Positions 17,182-26,033 of a DNA stretch of 64,000 bases are shown here, in pieces. The notes under the pieces were generated by a model. The model was not told where the DNA came from. It did no database searches and saw only the letters and a program-made list of their open reading frames with translations. The stretch lies in the NCBI RefSeq assembly GCF_001654915.1, contig NZ_LXEQ01000019.1; one strand, written 5' to 3'. The position numbers and the translations under genes are program-made. How positions within the stretch are numbered: position 1 is the first letter of the stretch; every line of letters begins with the position of its first letter. Origin of the DNA: Buttiauxella ferragutiae. GTDB lineage: Bacteria > Pseudomonadota > Gammaproteobacteria > Enterobacterales > Enterobacteriaceae.

Positions 17182-17945
17182 TACACGCGCTCCTGCTTAA
17201 CCAGTTCTTCCAGATGCGTGACGATCTCAGTCAGACGCGGATCGTTCTCATGTGCCAGCCACTGCTGAACACTGCCGCCACCGGCGGTGAGATTTTCCAT
17301 ATAGCTGTCAGCAATCTGGCGGCCATAGCGATAACCCGCAAGGCTGCGCGCTGCGCGGTCGATTCGCACACGCAATGGCTGAACCATATCCGGGTGCAGA
17401 ATCTGTGCCGGTTGAGCATCCATTTCGCTGGCTTCACGCGCGTGGATTTTTTGCTCCAGCAAGCCTAGCGCCATAGCAAAACCGTACAGCGTTGCCGCAG
17501 GTGTTGGCGGGCAACCTGGAATATACACGTCGACCGGGACGATTTTGTCGGTGCCGCCCCAGACGCAATACAGGTCGTGGAAGATACCGCCGCTGTTACC
17601 GCACGCGCCGTAAGAGATGCAAATTTTAGGGTCCGGCGCTGATTCCCAGGCACGCAGCGCGGGGGAACGCATGGCGCGAGTCACAGCGCCGGTAAACAGT
17701 AAAATGTCCGCATGACGTGGTGACGGTACCACTTTAATCCCGAAGCGTTCAGCATCGAAAAGCGGTGAAAGGGTGGCGAAAATTTCAATTTCACAGCCGT
17801 TACAGCCACCGCAGTCAACACGGTAAACATAGGCAGAACGTTTAATCTTTTTCAGCAACGACGCTTTCATTGCGGCGATGGATTCATCCACCGTCATTGG
17901 CACTGGCATGCCGTTGTCGTCGCGTGGGCCGAGTAACATACTCAT
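17181..17945 (-). CDS. hycG: HycG, hydrogenase 3 small subunit
   Basis: This 254-residue small subunit (E. coli 255) is related to NuoB of complex I and carries the proximal [4Fe-4S] cluster beside HycE. Visible ligands are CGGCNGCEIEI near residues 46-56 and CxPGCPPTP (YIPGCPPTP) in the second half. It overlaps both hycF and hycH by a single base. Confidence 0.95.
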   Translation of the reverse strand: MSMLLGPRDDNGMPVPMTVDESIAAMKASLLKKIKRSAYVYRVDCGGCNGCEIEIFATLSPLFDAERFGIKVVPSPRHADILLFTGAVTRAMRSPALRAWESAPDPKICISYGACGNSGGIFHDLYCVWGGTDKIVPVDVYIPGCPPTPAATLYGFAMALGLLEQKIHAREASEMDAQPAQILHPDMVQPLRVRIDRAARSLAGYRYGRQIADSYMENLTAGGGSVQQWLAHENDPRLTEIVTHLEELVKQERV

Positions 17946-18487
17946 TAGCTGGCCTCTCTAATTTGGCGGCTAAGGTCGATTTGGTCGGAAGAGACCAGGC
18001 TTTGCTGGCGTTTACATTCCGGGCAGGTTTCAAACGCAGCGCGATGCGCTTCGGCAAGTTTGTCGCCGTTGTGCTCAAGCAGGGCAATGGCGTAATCAAT
18101 CTCTTTTTGCACCGCGAAAGGCTTGCTGCACTGGCGGCAGTTGCACAGGTCAAAACGCGCCTGTTGCAAGAAATCTGCTTTGTTCCAGACTGCCAGTTCA
18201 TATTCCTGAGAAAGCTTGATGGCAGCAGTTGGGCAGACTTCTTCACAGCGTGCGCAGAAAATGCAGCGCCCAAGGTTGAAAGTCCACGCCAGTTGGCCGG
18301 CCACCAGATCGGTTTCCACCGTTAATGCGTTGGATGGGCAGGCGTTAACGCACGCCGCACAACCGATGCATTGCTGCGGATTATGTTCCGGCTTGCCCCG
18401 GAAGTTTGGGTCCACGGCGATCGGCTGTAGCGGGTACGACTCAGTGGCCACGCCGCCTTTAATGGCTTTTTTGATGAAGTTAAACAT
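17945..18487 (-). CDS. hycF: HycF, formate hydrogenlyase iron-sulfur protein
   Basis: This 180-residue protein is the same length as E. coli HycF and related to NuoI. It has two 4Fe-4S motifs (CIGCAACVNACP and CIFCARCEEVCP), plus a later zinc or iron cysteine set (CNCRQCSKP, CPECK). It links HycB electrons to the HycG/HycE hydrogenase. A 135-base gap with a palindromic repeat separates it from hycE. Confidence 0.95.
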   Translation of the reverse strand: MFNFIKKAIKGGVATESYPLQPIAVDPNFRGKPEHNPQQCIGCAACVNACPSNALTVETDLVAGQLAWTFNLGRCIFCARCEEVCPTAAIKLSQEYELAVWNKADFLQQARFDLCNCRQCSKPFAVQKEIDYAIALLEHNGDKLAEAHRAAFETCPECKRQQSLVSSDQIDLSRQIREAS

Positions 18488-18521
18488 GGTGACTCCGGTG
18501 TTTTGCTTTGGCTGTATTTGC

Positions 18522-18600
18522 CATCACCCCGGCCATCTCCCCCTGGAGAGGGGGAAAAGAAGGTTCCCTCTCCCTCAGGGAGAGGGTTAGGGTGAGGGTG
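18522..18600. repeat. GAGAGGG-type palindromic repeat, hycE-hycF
   Basis: Two hairpins, CTCCCCC..GGGGGAG-like at 18535-18553 and CCCTCTCCCT..AGGGAGAGGG at 18566-18585, are enclosed by CATCACCCCGGCC and GGTTAGGGTGAGGGTG arms. It stands inside the hyc operon and could tune the amount of hycFGHI message relative to hycABCDE. Confidence 0.8.
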
Positions 18601-18622
18601 GTATTAGCCAAAGGCATCTCAA

Positions 18623-20332
18623 TCATTTCAGCGGCGAATTGGTGCGTTCAATGCTGTAGCGCTCAAGCTCTTTGTACGGCACCACTTTGGTCTTGCGCTT
18701 ACGCACATCAACCACCGTCATGCGGTCGGTACAGGAGTAGCAAGGGTCAAGGCTACCGATGATAAGCGGCGCATCAGAAACAGTGTTGCCGCGCAGCATG
18801 TAGCGCAGCGTCGGCCAGTTGGCGTAAGTCGCCGCACGACAGCGCCAGCGGTACAGCTTCTGGTTATCGCCGGTCATCGACCAGTGAATGTCATCGCCAC
18901 GCGGTGCTTCAGAGAAACCCAGTGCGAAACGGTTTGGAATATAGGTGAAACCGTCTACCGCCAGCGGGCCGCCAGGCAAGTTATCCAGGCCGAAATCAAT
19001 CATGTTCAGCGCGGTATACACTTCGTTGATGCGTACTTTCAGGCGCGACAGAACGTCGCAGCCGGTTTCGCTGTGGACTTCCATTGGCAGCAAACCGTAA
19101 CCGACAAACGGGTGATCGGCGCGAGTGTCACGGGCATGACCGCTGGCGCGAACCATTGGACCGACGTTACTGAAATCACGAGCGATTTGCGGGTCAAGAC
19201 GGCCAATACCAACGGTACGCTGTTCGATGTTTGGCGTGCTCATCAGAATATCGACCAGGTCTTTCACTTCGCGGCGCATTTGCTGTGCGAGCTGGCGTGT
19301 CTGGATCATGTCGTCTTTCAACAGATCGCGACGAATCCCGCCGATCAGGTTCAGGCCGTAAGTCTTACGTGCACCGGTGAGGATTTCCGCCATTTTCATC
19401 GACATCTCACGCACGCGGAAGAACTGCATAAAGCCGGAGTCGAAGCCGACAAAGTGGCAAGCCAGGCCGAGGTTCAGCAGGTGGCTGTGCAGGCGTTCAA
19501 CTTCCAGCAAAATCGCGCGGATCATCTGGGCGCGTTCTGGCACCACGATACCCATCGCATTCTCGACAGACGTGGTGTACGCGGTGCTGTGGGCGAAGCC
19601 ACAGATGCCACAAACGCGGTCAGACAAGAAGGTGACTTCGTTGTAGCCCATGCGGGTTTCAGCCAGTTTTTCCATGCCACGGTGAACATAGAACAGGCGG
19701 TAATCGGCATCAATGATGTTTTCGCCATCAACGAACAGGCGGAAGTGGCCCGGTTCATCGCTGGTAACGTGCAGAGGGCCAATTGGCACCACGTTGTTTT
19801 TCTTGCTGCCCAGCTCATTGATGAACTGATAGGTTTCCTGATCGCTGGTTGGGGCAGGGCGCTGACGGTAATCCATGCTGTCTTTGCGCAGCGGATACAA
19901 ATCGTCTGGCCAATCATCGGGCAGCACTAAACGGCGCTCATCTGGCAGGCCAACAGGTTGCAGGCCGTACATATCACGCACTTCACGCTCGCCCCACACC
20001 GCCGCTGGCACACGCGGCGTGACGGACGGGAATTCAGGCTTGTCGGCATCGACTTCTACACGCACGGTAATCCAGCATTTCACGCCAGTTTCCATTGAAA
20101 GCACGTAATAAACCGCATAGTTGCCGCACAACTGGCGCTCATCGTTACCGAACAATACGGATAACCAGCCGCCCTGTTGGTAGTAAAGCCATTCCACCAC
20201 TTCTGGCAGCATGTTGAGCTTCACGTTGACGGTGATTTGGTCTTTGGTCTGCCACGCTTCGTCGATCACCGCATGAGGAAATTGCTTATGCAAAGCGGCG
20301 AGATAGTGTTGGCCAATCTTTTCTTCAGACAT
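18623..20332 (-). CDS. hycE: HycE, [NiFe] hydrogenase 3 large subunit
   Basis: This 569-residue catalytic subunit, the length of E. coli HycE, reduces protons to H2. An N-terminal NuoC-like part (to about residue 160) is fused to a NuoD-like part. The four Ni-Fe cysteines lie in RVCGICGFAHS and DPCYSCTDR. The tail after that Arg (MTVVDVRKRK... NSPLK, 32 residues) is the piece cut off by HycI. It lies 17 bases after hycD. Confidence 0.96.
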   Translation of the reverse strand: MSEEKIGQHYLAALHKQFPHAVIDEAWQTKDQITVNVKLNMLPEVVEWLYYQQGGWLSVLFGNDERQLCGNYAVYYVLSMETGVKCWITVRVEVDADKPEFPSVTPRVPAAVWGEREVRDMYGLQPVGLPDERRLVLPDDWPDDLYPLRKDSMDYRQRPAPTSDQETYQFINELGSKKNNVVPIGPLHVTSDEPGHFRLFVDGENIIDADYRLFYVHRGMEKLAETRMGYNEVTFLSDRVCGICGFAHSTAYTTSVENAMGIVVPERAQMIRAILLEVERLHSHLLNLGLACHFVGFDSGFMQFFRVREMSMKMAEILTGARKTYGLNLIGGIRRDLLKDDMIQTRQLAQQMRREVKDLVDILMSTPNIEQRTVGIGRLDPQIARDFSNVGPMVRASGHARDTRADHPFVGYGLLPMEVHSETGCDVLSRLKVRINEVYTALNMIDFGLDNLPGGPLAVDGFTYIPNRFALGFSEAPRGDDIHWSMTGDNQKLYRWRCRAATYANWPTLRYMLRGNTVSDAPLIIGSLDPCYSCTDRMTVVDVRKRKTKVVPYKELERYSIERTNSPLK

Positions 20333-20349
20333 AGATAAATTCTCTTAAA

Positions 20350-21276
20350 TCACGCCGCCAGCAAGGAGACGAAGGCTAAAAAGGCAAAGCCAAAACCGGC
20401 CCAGGTAATGCGCGAAGTTTCCAGCATGCGTAAACGCGCCATGCTGTTTTCGAACAGCGCGATAATCAGCACGCCAAGCACCAGCTTAACTGCCGCCAGA
20501 ACCAGCGCGATGACAAGGCCGCCCCAGCTAAATTCGCTCATCTGGCCCCACGGCAGGAACACGCCAACGAACATTTGCAGCACAACCAATTGCTTGAGGG
20601 AAATACCCCATTTCAGCACCGCAAAACCCGCCCCGCTGTATTCGGTCAATGGGCCTTCCTGCAACTCTTGCTCGGCTTCTGCGAGGTCAAATGGCAGTTT
20701 GCCCATTTCGATAAACGTGGCGAAGGCACAAGCGGCGAATGCCAGAATCAGCGTTAAACTCTGCGCAGTTGGCCAGTGGTAAATGGTGGAAGCGATATTG
20801 CTGATGTGGGTGCTGCCAGCGACTTGCGCGGCAACCCACAATCCCAGAATCAGGATTGGCTCAACCAATACGCCGAGCATCGCTTCACGGCTGGCACCGA
20901 TACCGGTAAACGGGCTACCGGTATCCAGACCTGCAATCGCGAAGAAGAAACGGGCGATGGCGAACAGGTAGATAAGGGTGATCAAATCGCCCAACGACGG
21001 CAGCGGTGAATAGAGGGTGACGACCGGCAGCGCGGTGGCAATCGTTAGCATGACGCCAACCATCACAAACGGCATCAGGCGGAACACCCAGCCGGACGCG
21101 GCTGGTGCTACGCTCTGGCGGCTGAACAATTTGAACAGGTCACGATATTCCTGCATCACGCCAGGCCCGCGGCGGTTGTGCATGCGGGCGCGGGTTACGC
21201 GGGTAATACCAGACAACAGCGGCGCGATAGCAAACAACACCAGCGCCTGAATCATGGGTAATAAAATGAACTTCAT
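20350..21276 (-). CDS. hycD: HycD, FHL membrane subunit
   Basis: This 308-residue membrane protein (E. coli 307) is related to NuoH and anchors the hydrogenase arm. It contains the conserved MHNRRGPGVMQEYRDL and EAEQELQEGPLTEYSG loops. The ATG at 21276 with AAGGAG upstream is preferred over the longer frame, which would start in hycC. Confidence 0.95.
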   Translation of the reverse strand: MKFILLPMIQALVLFAIAPLLSGITRVTRARMHNRRGPGVMQEYRDLFKLFSRQSVAPAASGWVFRLMPFVMVGVMLTIATALPVVTLYSPLPSLGDLITLIYLFAIARFFFAIAGLDTGSPFTGIGASREAMLGVLVEPILILGLWVAAQVAGSTHISNIASTIYHWPTAQSLTLILAFAACAFATFIEMGKLPFDLAEAEQELQEGPLTEYSGAGFAVLKWGISLKQLVVLQMFVGVFLPWGQMSEFSWGGLVIALVLAAVKLVLGVLIIALFENSMARLRMLETSRITWAGFGFAFLAFVSLLAA

Positions 21277-21286
21277 CTCAGGCTCC

Positions 21287-23095
21287 TTAAGCGCAAACCG
21301 CAACCAGCAACACCGCCAGCTCAATCATCGCCAGGCGACGGAACGTACCGGCTAAGCAATCGCACTGCCAGCCAGGCACCCATTTCACCGGGTTCAGGGT
21401 TTTGCGAAGTTTCAGCAGTGGCGCGAATGCCGCTTTCACTGGCTGAGCAAAACCTCCCGCGGTAATCACCATCGCTTGTTCGTGGTCGTAACCGCAGACC
21501 CAGGCCGTGCCGCGTGAGCGGTTTGGCAGGCGGTCGCCACGGAAAATCACCATCAAAATCAATGGCAGCAGCGGGCTGGCAATCAGCAACAGGGTGATCA
21601 TCGGTTGTGAAACGGTGGTATTTGCGGTTTGCAGCGGTAGCGGAATAGCGTTCTGCAACAGCGGAATCAGCCATGGCGCAGCAACACCGGCAATCACACA
21701 ACAGGCGGCAAGTGCAGCCACACTCAGGTTCATCAAGAACGGTGCAGATGTGGCGTTTTCAGCTTCGGGTGTGCGCGGTGCGCCCAGGAAGGTAACGCCA
21801 TAAACTTTCGCCATACACATCACTGCCAGCGCGCCAGTAATCGCCAGGCCTACAGCCAGCAACGGGCCTAAGAAGCGAGCGATAAACAGCGGCAAGGTGC
21901 CGAGGTGGAAGAACGACTGGTAAATCACCCATTCGCCCGCAAAGCCGTTAAGCGGAGGCAGAGCAGCCATCGCCATCAGGCCGATCAGCATGGCGATAGA
22001 AATCAGCGGCATACGCTTGCCAATCCCACCCAGCTTTTCGATATCGCGATGACCGGTACGGAACCAGACTGCGCCTGCGCCGAGGAACAAGGTAGTTTTG
22101 AATACGCTATGGTTGAACAGGTGATACAAGCCACCAATCATGCCCAGCGCAACCAGCGTGGATTCGTTCAGCGCCAGACCCATCAGGCCAACGCCGAGGC
22201 CGAGCAGAATAATGCCGATGTTTTCCAGCGAGTGGTAAGCCAGCAGGCGGTTGATATTGTGTTCCATCAGCGCGTACAGGCCGCCGATAAACGCTGTAAT
22301 CATCCCCAGAATCACCACCAGAATGCCCCACCACAGCGGAATCACGTTGCTGATCAGTGAGAAACTCATAATGCCGAACAAACCAATTTTCAGCACCACT
22401 GCAGAAAACAGCGCCGCAGCAGGAGCAGACGCATTGGCGTGTGCCTGAGGCACCCAGCCGTGCAGCGGGATAATGCCTGCCAGTAGGCCAAAACCAACCA
22501 GACCCAGCAACCAGACGACGGAGCTGATTGGCGCGCCATTGGTCAACAAATGCAGTTCGGCGTAGCTCAGCGTGCCGTACTGTTTCCACAGCATCCAACA
22601 AGCGATGGCCAGTAGCACGGTGCCGAGGCGGCCCAGCGCAAACCACAGCTGCCCGGATTTCTGGCAGCCCGTCAGGAAGTAGCCGCTGAGTGCGACGATT
22701 TCTGCCAGCACCACTAACATGCCGAGGTTATCAGCCACCAGTGCCGCAACCGCCGCCGCCATCACCAGGTTCACCAGCAAGCCATTGGCTTTGACTGCCT
22801 GATGGCGATGCCAGTCGATATTAAACAGCGAGATAAACAGACCTGGCAGACCCAACGTCACCAGCCAGATGCCGTTAAAGGCGTTGAGCTGTAAATGCAG
22901 TTGCCAGACTTGTGCCATACCGCTAAAGCCGGTTAAGGCATCGAAACCGGCAATCAGCACCAGCACCGAACTGATAGCTCCGCCAATCCCGGCGATAAAA
23001 CCGCTCAGCGGTTTATTAAATGCCGTGATTCCTGCCAGCACTGCGCTTAGCACAAATCCCATTAGTGCCCAATGAATCAGGATAAATGCACTCAT
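21287..23095 (-). CDS. hycC: HycC, FHL proton-pump-like membrane subunit
   Basis: This 602-residue antiporter-like membrane subunit (E. coli 608) is related to NuoL/NuoM and has about 14-16 spans. Conserved stretches include HGWVPQAHANASAPAAALFS and NHSVFKTTLFLGAGAV. It may couple H2 release to ion movement; this is debated for FHL-1. It overlaps hycB by four bases. Confidence 0.95.
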   Translation of the reverse strand: MSAFILIHWALMGFVLSAVLAGITAFNKPLSGFIAGIGGAISSVLVLIAGFDALTGFSGMAQVWQLHLQLNAFNGIWLVTLGLPGLFISLFNIDWHRHQAVKANGLLVNLVMAAAVAALVADNLGMLVVLAEIVALSGYFLTGCQKSGQLWFALGRLGTVLLAIACWMLWKQYGTLSYAELHLLTNGAPISSVVWLLGLVGFGLLAGIIPLHGWVPQAHANASAPAAALFSAVVLKIGLFGIMSFSLISNVIPLWWGILVVILGMITAFIGGLYALMEHNINRLLAYHSLENIGIILLGLGVGLMGLALNESTLVALGMIGGLYHLFNHSVFKTTLFLGAGAVWFRTGHRDIEKLGGIGKRMPLISIAMLIGLMAMAALPPLNGFAGEWVIYQSFFHLGTLPLFIARFLGPLLAVGLAITGALAVMCMAKVYGVTFLGAPRTPEAENATSAPFLMNLSVAALAACCVIAGVAAPWLIPLLQNAIPLPLQTANTTVSQPMITLLLIASPLLPLILMVIFRGDRLPNRSRGTAWVCGYDHEQAMVITAGGFAQPVKAAFAPLLKLRKTLNPVKWVPGWQCDCLAGTFRRLAMIELAVLLVAVCA

Positions 23096-23697
23096 TTTTT
23101 TACCTCAGGCTGGGTAAACAGGGTGAGATCGCCAAGCGTGGTGCTCAGGGTCAATTCACGTTTGCGTTTGCTTGATTTGGCAATGTCGTTGTTATCAACC
23201 ACGCGCAGCGCTTTAGTTGGGCAGGTCCGTACGCACGCCGGGCCATCTTCGTCGAAACTGCACAAGTCGCATTTCACGGCGATAGCGCGGATGCCCGGCA
23301 CCCAGTCGATAAGCGTGCTGACACGCGCAGGGGCTGGCGGTGCAGGAGGCGCTTTCGGGCTGTTGGCATTAGCCGGGATATGAATGGGGCGGCTACCGGA
23401 AAATTCGATAGAACCGAATGGGCAGGCGATAGCGCACAGTTTGCAACTGACGCACAGGCTTTCATTAAGCTGTACTGCGCCATCAACGCGTTTAATGGCA
23501 TTTACCGGACAGACGCCAGCACAAGGCGCATCTTCACAGTGATGGCACATTTGCGGCGCGGAATCATTCGCGTCACGCATCACTTTCAGGCGTGGCATGG
23601 ATTGCAGGCCGTGCAGGCGGTGCGTTTCAGAGCAAGCCGCCTCGCAGGTATGGCAACCCATGCAGAGTTTGGAGTCGGCGATTATAAAGCGATTCAT
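23092..23697 (-). CDS. hycB: HycB, FHL ferredoxin-like electron carrier
   Basis: This protein of about 201 residues (E. coli 203) carries four [4Fe-4S] sets: CMGCHTCEAAC, CHHCEDAPCAGVCP, CVSCKLCAIACP and CDLC..CVRTCP. It takes electrons from FdhF. The start is uncertain. MNRFIIADS (23697) matches the family, but it is preceded by in-frame ATG pairs at 23700, 23706/23709 and 23715/23718 made by a 9-base tandem repeat, and no clear ribosome site was found. Confidence 0.94.
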   Translation of the reverse strand: MNRFIIADSKLCMGCHTCEAACSETHRLHGLQSMPRLKVMRDANDSAPQMCHHCEDAPCAGVCPVNAIKRVDGAVQLNESLCVSCKLCAIACPFGSIEFSGSRPIHIPANANSPKAPPAPPAPARVSTLIDWVPGIRAIAVKCDLCSFDEDGPACVRTCPTKALRVVDNNDIAKSSKRKRELTLSTTLGDLTLFTQPEVKK

Positions 23698-23721
23698 CAT
23701 TTTCATCATTTTCATCATTTT
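23695..23721 (-). repeat. 9-bp tandem repeat at the hycB start
   Basis: Three copies of CATCATTTT on the plus strand give in-frame ATGATGAAA repeats on the coding strand. This yields MMKMMKMM ahead of NRFII. Copy-number change would keep the frame because the unit is nine bases. Confidence 0.8.
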
Positions 23722-23778
23722 TGACGAAATAGTGCCGACGGCTGCCGTTTCGACAGTTTTCGACACCCCGCATGACTA

Positions 23779-24234
23779 TCAAGCCTGAGAGCTTTGTTGC
23801 AGTTGGCCCATCGACACAGGCGTGTCGCTGTGAACTGCGCTGTACAGGCTTTCGTATACCGGATGGATTTTTTCGAGGTAATGCTCGAGCACATCGTCGC
23901 GACTACGGTTGCTGATGGTGCTATCGATACGGCCTTCGTCATCAAGGATTGCTTTAGCAATCAACACTCTGTCTTCGCCGTTACGCTTCTCGACGTAGTA
24001 CTCGATGGTGTGGCTGTTGAAGCCTTCTGCCAGGCGGACGTGAATGACGAAATGGTCAAATAAGAAGAAGCGCAGTGAATCATCAGGGTTGCATCCCACG
24101 GCGTGATGCAGTTTGGCCTTAGAAAGGGTGATGCCCTGAATCAAGCTATTGCAGTAATGTTGCCACTGCGTGAGCAAGCGTTGGTGCTTGTCGGCAATGT
24201 ATTCGGCTTTTTCGCTCAGTTCCCAAATGTTCAT
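23779..24234 (-). CDS. hycA: HycA, regulator of formate hydrogenlyase
   Basis: This 151-residue protein (E. coli 153) starts MNIWELSEKAEYIADKHQRLL. In E. coli HycA counters activation by FhlA and so damps FHL expression. There is no obvious DNA-binding motif. It is the first gene of the hyc operon, about 37 bases downstream of a sigma-54 promoter. Confidence 0.93.
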   Translation of the reverse strand: MNIWELSEKAEYIADKHQRLLTQWQHYCNSLIQGITLSKAKLHHAVGCNPDDSLRFFLFDHFVIHVRLAEGFNSHTIEYYVEKRNGEDRVLIAKAILDDEGRIDSTISNRSRDDVLEHYLEKIHPVYESLYSAVHSDTPVSMGQLQQSSQA

Positions 24235-24270
24235 TATTAAATCACTCTGTTTTTGCTGTTGCGTCTACAG

Positions 24271-24287
24271 AGCACGTTTCGTGCCAA
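24271..24287 (-). promoter_or_regulatory. sigma-54 promoter of hyc operon
   Basis: The minus strand reads TTGGCACGAAACGTGCT. It has a perfect -24 TGGCAC and a -12 GTGCT with exact GG-N10-GC spacing. It lies just ahead of hycA. Confidence 0.82.
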
Positions 24288-24301
24288 CATTGTATCTTTT
24301 T

Positions 24302-24314
24302 GAAATTATTGATT
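24302..24314 (-). promoter_or_regulatory. possible IHF site, hyc promoter
   Basis: The minus strand reads AATCAATAATTTC, one mismatch from the IHF consensus WATCAANNNNTTR. It sits between the hyc promoter and the FhlA site, where IHF bending is known to help in E. coli hyc. Confidence 0.4.
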
Positions 24315-24346
24315 TTTGTATTAATTGCGAGTGAGTAACCACAGGA

Positions 24347-24373
24347 TTGACATGTCATTTCGACATGTTTGAC
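24347..24373. promoter_or_regulatory. probable FhlA enhancer site, hyc-hyp gap
   Basis: The core CATGTC-ATTTC-GACATG (24351-24367) is an inverted repeat flanked on both sides by TTGAC. It is about 60 bases upstream of the hyc -24 element. It would serve hyc and possibly hyp, whose promoter is 400 bases away on the other side. Confidence 0.55.
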
Positions 24374-24454
24374 GGGGGAATGTCAGCATTGTTTATGCTG
24401 AGTAAGGTGGTGTTCCGTTCACCCGGGAGATCTCAGGTCCTTCATATATCTGCG

Positions 24455-24696
24455 AACGGTGAACGTGCCAGGTGGCTCACGCCAGCCCCCTGGCAACCCC
24501 GGCGCCCGGTGATTAAATTGCCGCTGCGCGGTAAACCCCAGCTTATCCCCAACGTTCAGGGTCGTTCGCGACTCGCTCCCGGCGATCGCTCTCTTTCGCT
24601 GCTCCCGGCAGCTCAGCCCTGACTTATGGGTAACGCTGGGGCAATTTATACCGGGACTCAAGGTCAAAACCGGTTCGGCTTTTGACGTTCACCGTT
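24455..24696. repeat. 242-bp element with 12-bp terminal inverted repeats
   Basis: The ends are AACGGTGAACGT and ACGTTCACCGTT, a perfect inverted repeat. Inside are nested pairings: CCCGGT/ACCGGG (24505, 24650), TAAATTG/CAATTTA (24514, 24642), CCCCAGC/GCTGGGG (24536, 24635) and TCAGGG/CCCTGA (24556, 24617). A small CCGC-TGC-GCGG hairpin lies at 24521-24531. The whole thing can fold as one large branched hairpin. No open frame is evident. It lies between the FhlA site and the hyp promoter and is not downstream of either mapped sigma-54 promoter. It may be a MITE-like insertion or an unmapped structured RNA. Confidence 0.65.
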
Positions 24697-24771
24697 TCGG
24701 TAAGTTCAGGGATCGGTAAACTTTCAGTGAACGGAATAAATTCGGTCTGTCAGAGAAATGGATATAAACCC

Positions 24772-24787
24772 TGGCATCATCCTTGCA
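24772..24787 (+). promoter_or_regulatory. sigma-54 promoter of hyp operon
   Basis: TGGCAT-CATCC-TTGCA is a near-perfect -24/-12 promoter with GG-N10-GC spacing. It lies 31 bases before the hypA ATG, so hypABCDE and probably fhlA respond to FhlA. Confidence 0.88.
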
Positions 24788-24817
24788 TTACCTCCCCCCA
24801 GATACCCCGGAGGCAAC

Positions 24818-25177
24818 ATGCACGAAATCACTCTCTGCCAACGCGCACTGGAACTCATCGAAGCTCAAGCCCGCCAACACGGCGCGACACGTGTCACCGC
24901 CGTCTGGCTGGAAGTGGGTGCTTTCTCCTGCGTTGAACAAAGCGCGCTGGAGTTCTGTTTCGAACTGGTGTGCCGCGACACCCTCGCTGAAGGTTGCCAG
25001 CTTCATATCCATCAGCAAGAAGCGGAATGCTGGTGCTATGACTGCCAGCAGCACATCACCTTGTTAACCCAGCTAGTCCGGCGTTGTCCGTTGTGCGAGG
25101 GCAGCAATTTACGCATCGTTGCCGATGATGGCGTGCAGATTAAGCGTCTGGAAGTAGAGGAGACGAATCATGTGTAG
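24818..25177 (+). CDS. hypA: HypA, nickel insertion protein
   Basis: HypA works with HypB to place nickel in HycE. The 119 residues compare with 116 in E. coli. The N-terminal MHE motif is the nickel site. The zinc site is formed by CWCYDC and CPLC near residues 75-97. GGAGG lies five bases before the ATG and selects it over a longer frame. It overlaps hypB by eight bases. Confidence 0.95.
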   Translation: MHEITLCQRALELIEAQARQHGATRVTAVWLEVGAFSCVEQSALEFCFELVCRDTLAEGCQLHIHQQEAECWCYDCQQHITLLTQLVRRCPLCEGSNLRIVADDGVQIKRLEVEETNHV

Positions 25178-26033
25178 TACTTGTGGTTGCGCTGAAGGCA
25201 ACCTGTATATAGAAGGCGACGAGCGCAACCCGCATTCTGGATTCCGTAGCGCACCTTTCGCGCCAGCCGCACGGGCTTTAACGCCAATCACTGGAGTTAA
25301 ATTTGCCCCCACCACCGATGAACAAGGCGACCTGCATTATGGCCATGGTGCCGCAGGCACTCACGCGCCAGGCATGACTCAACGCCGGATGCTGGAAATC
25401 GAACTCAACGTGCTGGATAAAAATAACCAGCTCGCCATCTATAACCGCGAACAGTTCGCGAAACAGCAGCAACTGGTGCTGAACCTGGTTTCCAGCCCCG
25501 GCTCCGGTAAAACAACACTGTTGACGGAAAGCCTGAAACGCCTGATTGGCCGTGTACCTTGCGCGGTGATTGAAGGCGACCAGCAAACCGTAAACGATGC
25601 CGAACGCATTCGCGCCACCGGCACGCCAGCGATTCAGGTGAACACCGGTAAAGGCTGCCACCTTGATGCGCAGATGATCCGCGACGCCATGCAACGCCTG
25701 CCGCTTGAGCGCAACGGCATTCTGTTTATCGAAAACGTCGGCAACCTGGTGTGTCCGGCGAGTTTTGATTTGGGTGAGCGCCATAAAGTAGCGGTGCTTT
25801 CGGTGACCGAAGGCGAAGACAAACCGCTGAAATACCCGCATATGTTTGCCGCCTCTTCATTAATGCTACTCAACAAAATCGACCTGTTGCCATATTTGCA
25901 GTTCGATGTTGAGAAGTGCCTCGACTACGCTCGCCAGGTGAACCCGAATATTGAAATCCTGCTGGTTTCTGCAACGAGCGGTGAAGGTATGGACGAATGG
26001 CTGAACTGGCTGGAGACACAGCGATGTGCATAG
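25170..26033 (+). CDS. hypB: HypB, nickel-binding GTPase
   Basis: This 287-residue GTPase (E. coli 290) supplies nickel during hydrogenase maturation. It begins with the high-affinity nickel motif MCSTCGC. The G domain has SSPGSGKTTLL (P-loop), EGDQQT and NKIDLLPY. The E. coli-like N-terminal nickel motif is kept, and the His-rich storage stretch seen in some HypB proteins is absent. It overlaps hypA and hypC. Confidence 0.96.
   Translation: MCSTCGCAEGNLYIEGDERNPHSGFRSAPFAPAARALTPITGVKFAPTTDEQGDLHYGHGAAGTHAPGMTQRRMLEIELNVLDKNNQLAIYNREQFAKQQQLVLNLVSSPGSGKTTLLTESLKRLIGRVPCAVIEGDQQTVNDAERIRATGTPAIQVNTGKGCHLDAQMIRDAMQRLPLERNGILFIENVGNLVCPASFDLGERHKVAVLSVTEGEDKPLKYPHMFAASSLMLLNKIDLLPYLQFDVEKCLDYARQVNPNIEILLVSATSGEGMDEWLNWLETQRCA

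Noticed and set aside
24455..24696. ERIC element or molybdenum-cofactor riboswitch
   Set aside because: The sequence does not contain the ERIC core words, and I could not align it to the Moco RNA motif. It is also not downstream of either mapped promoter, so I kept a neutral description.
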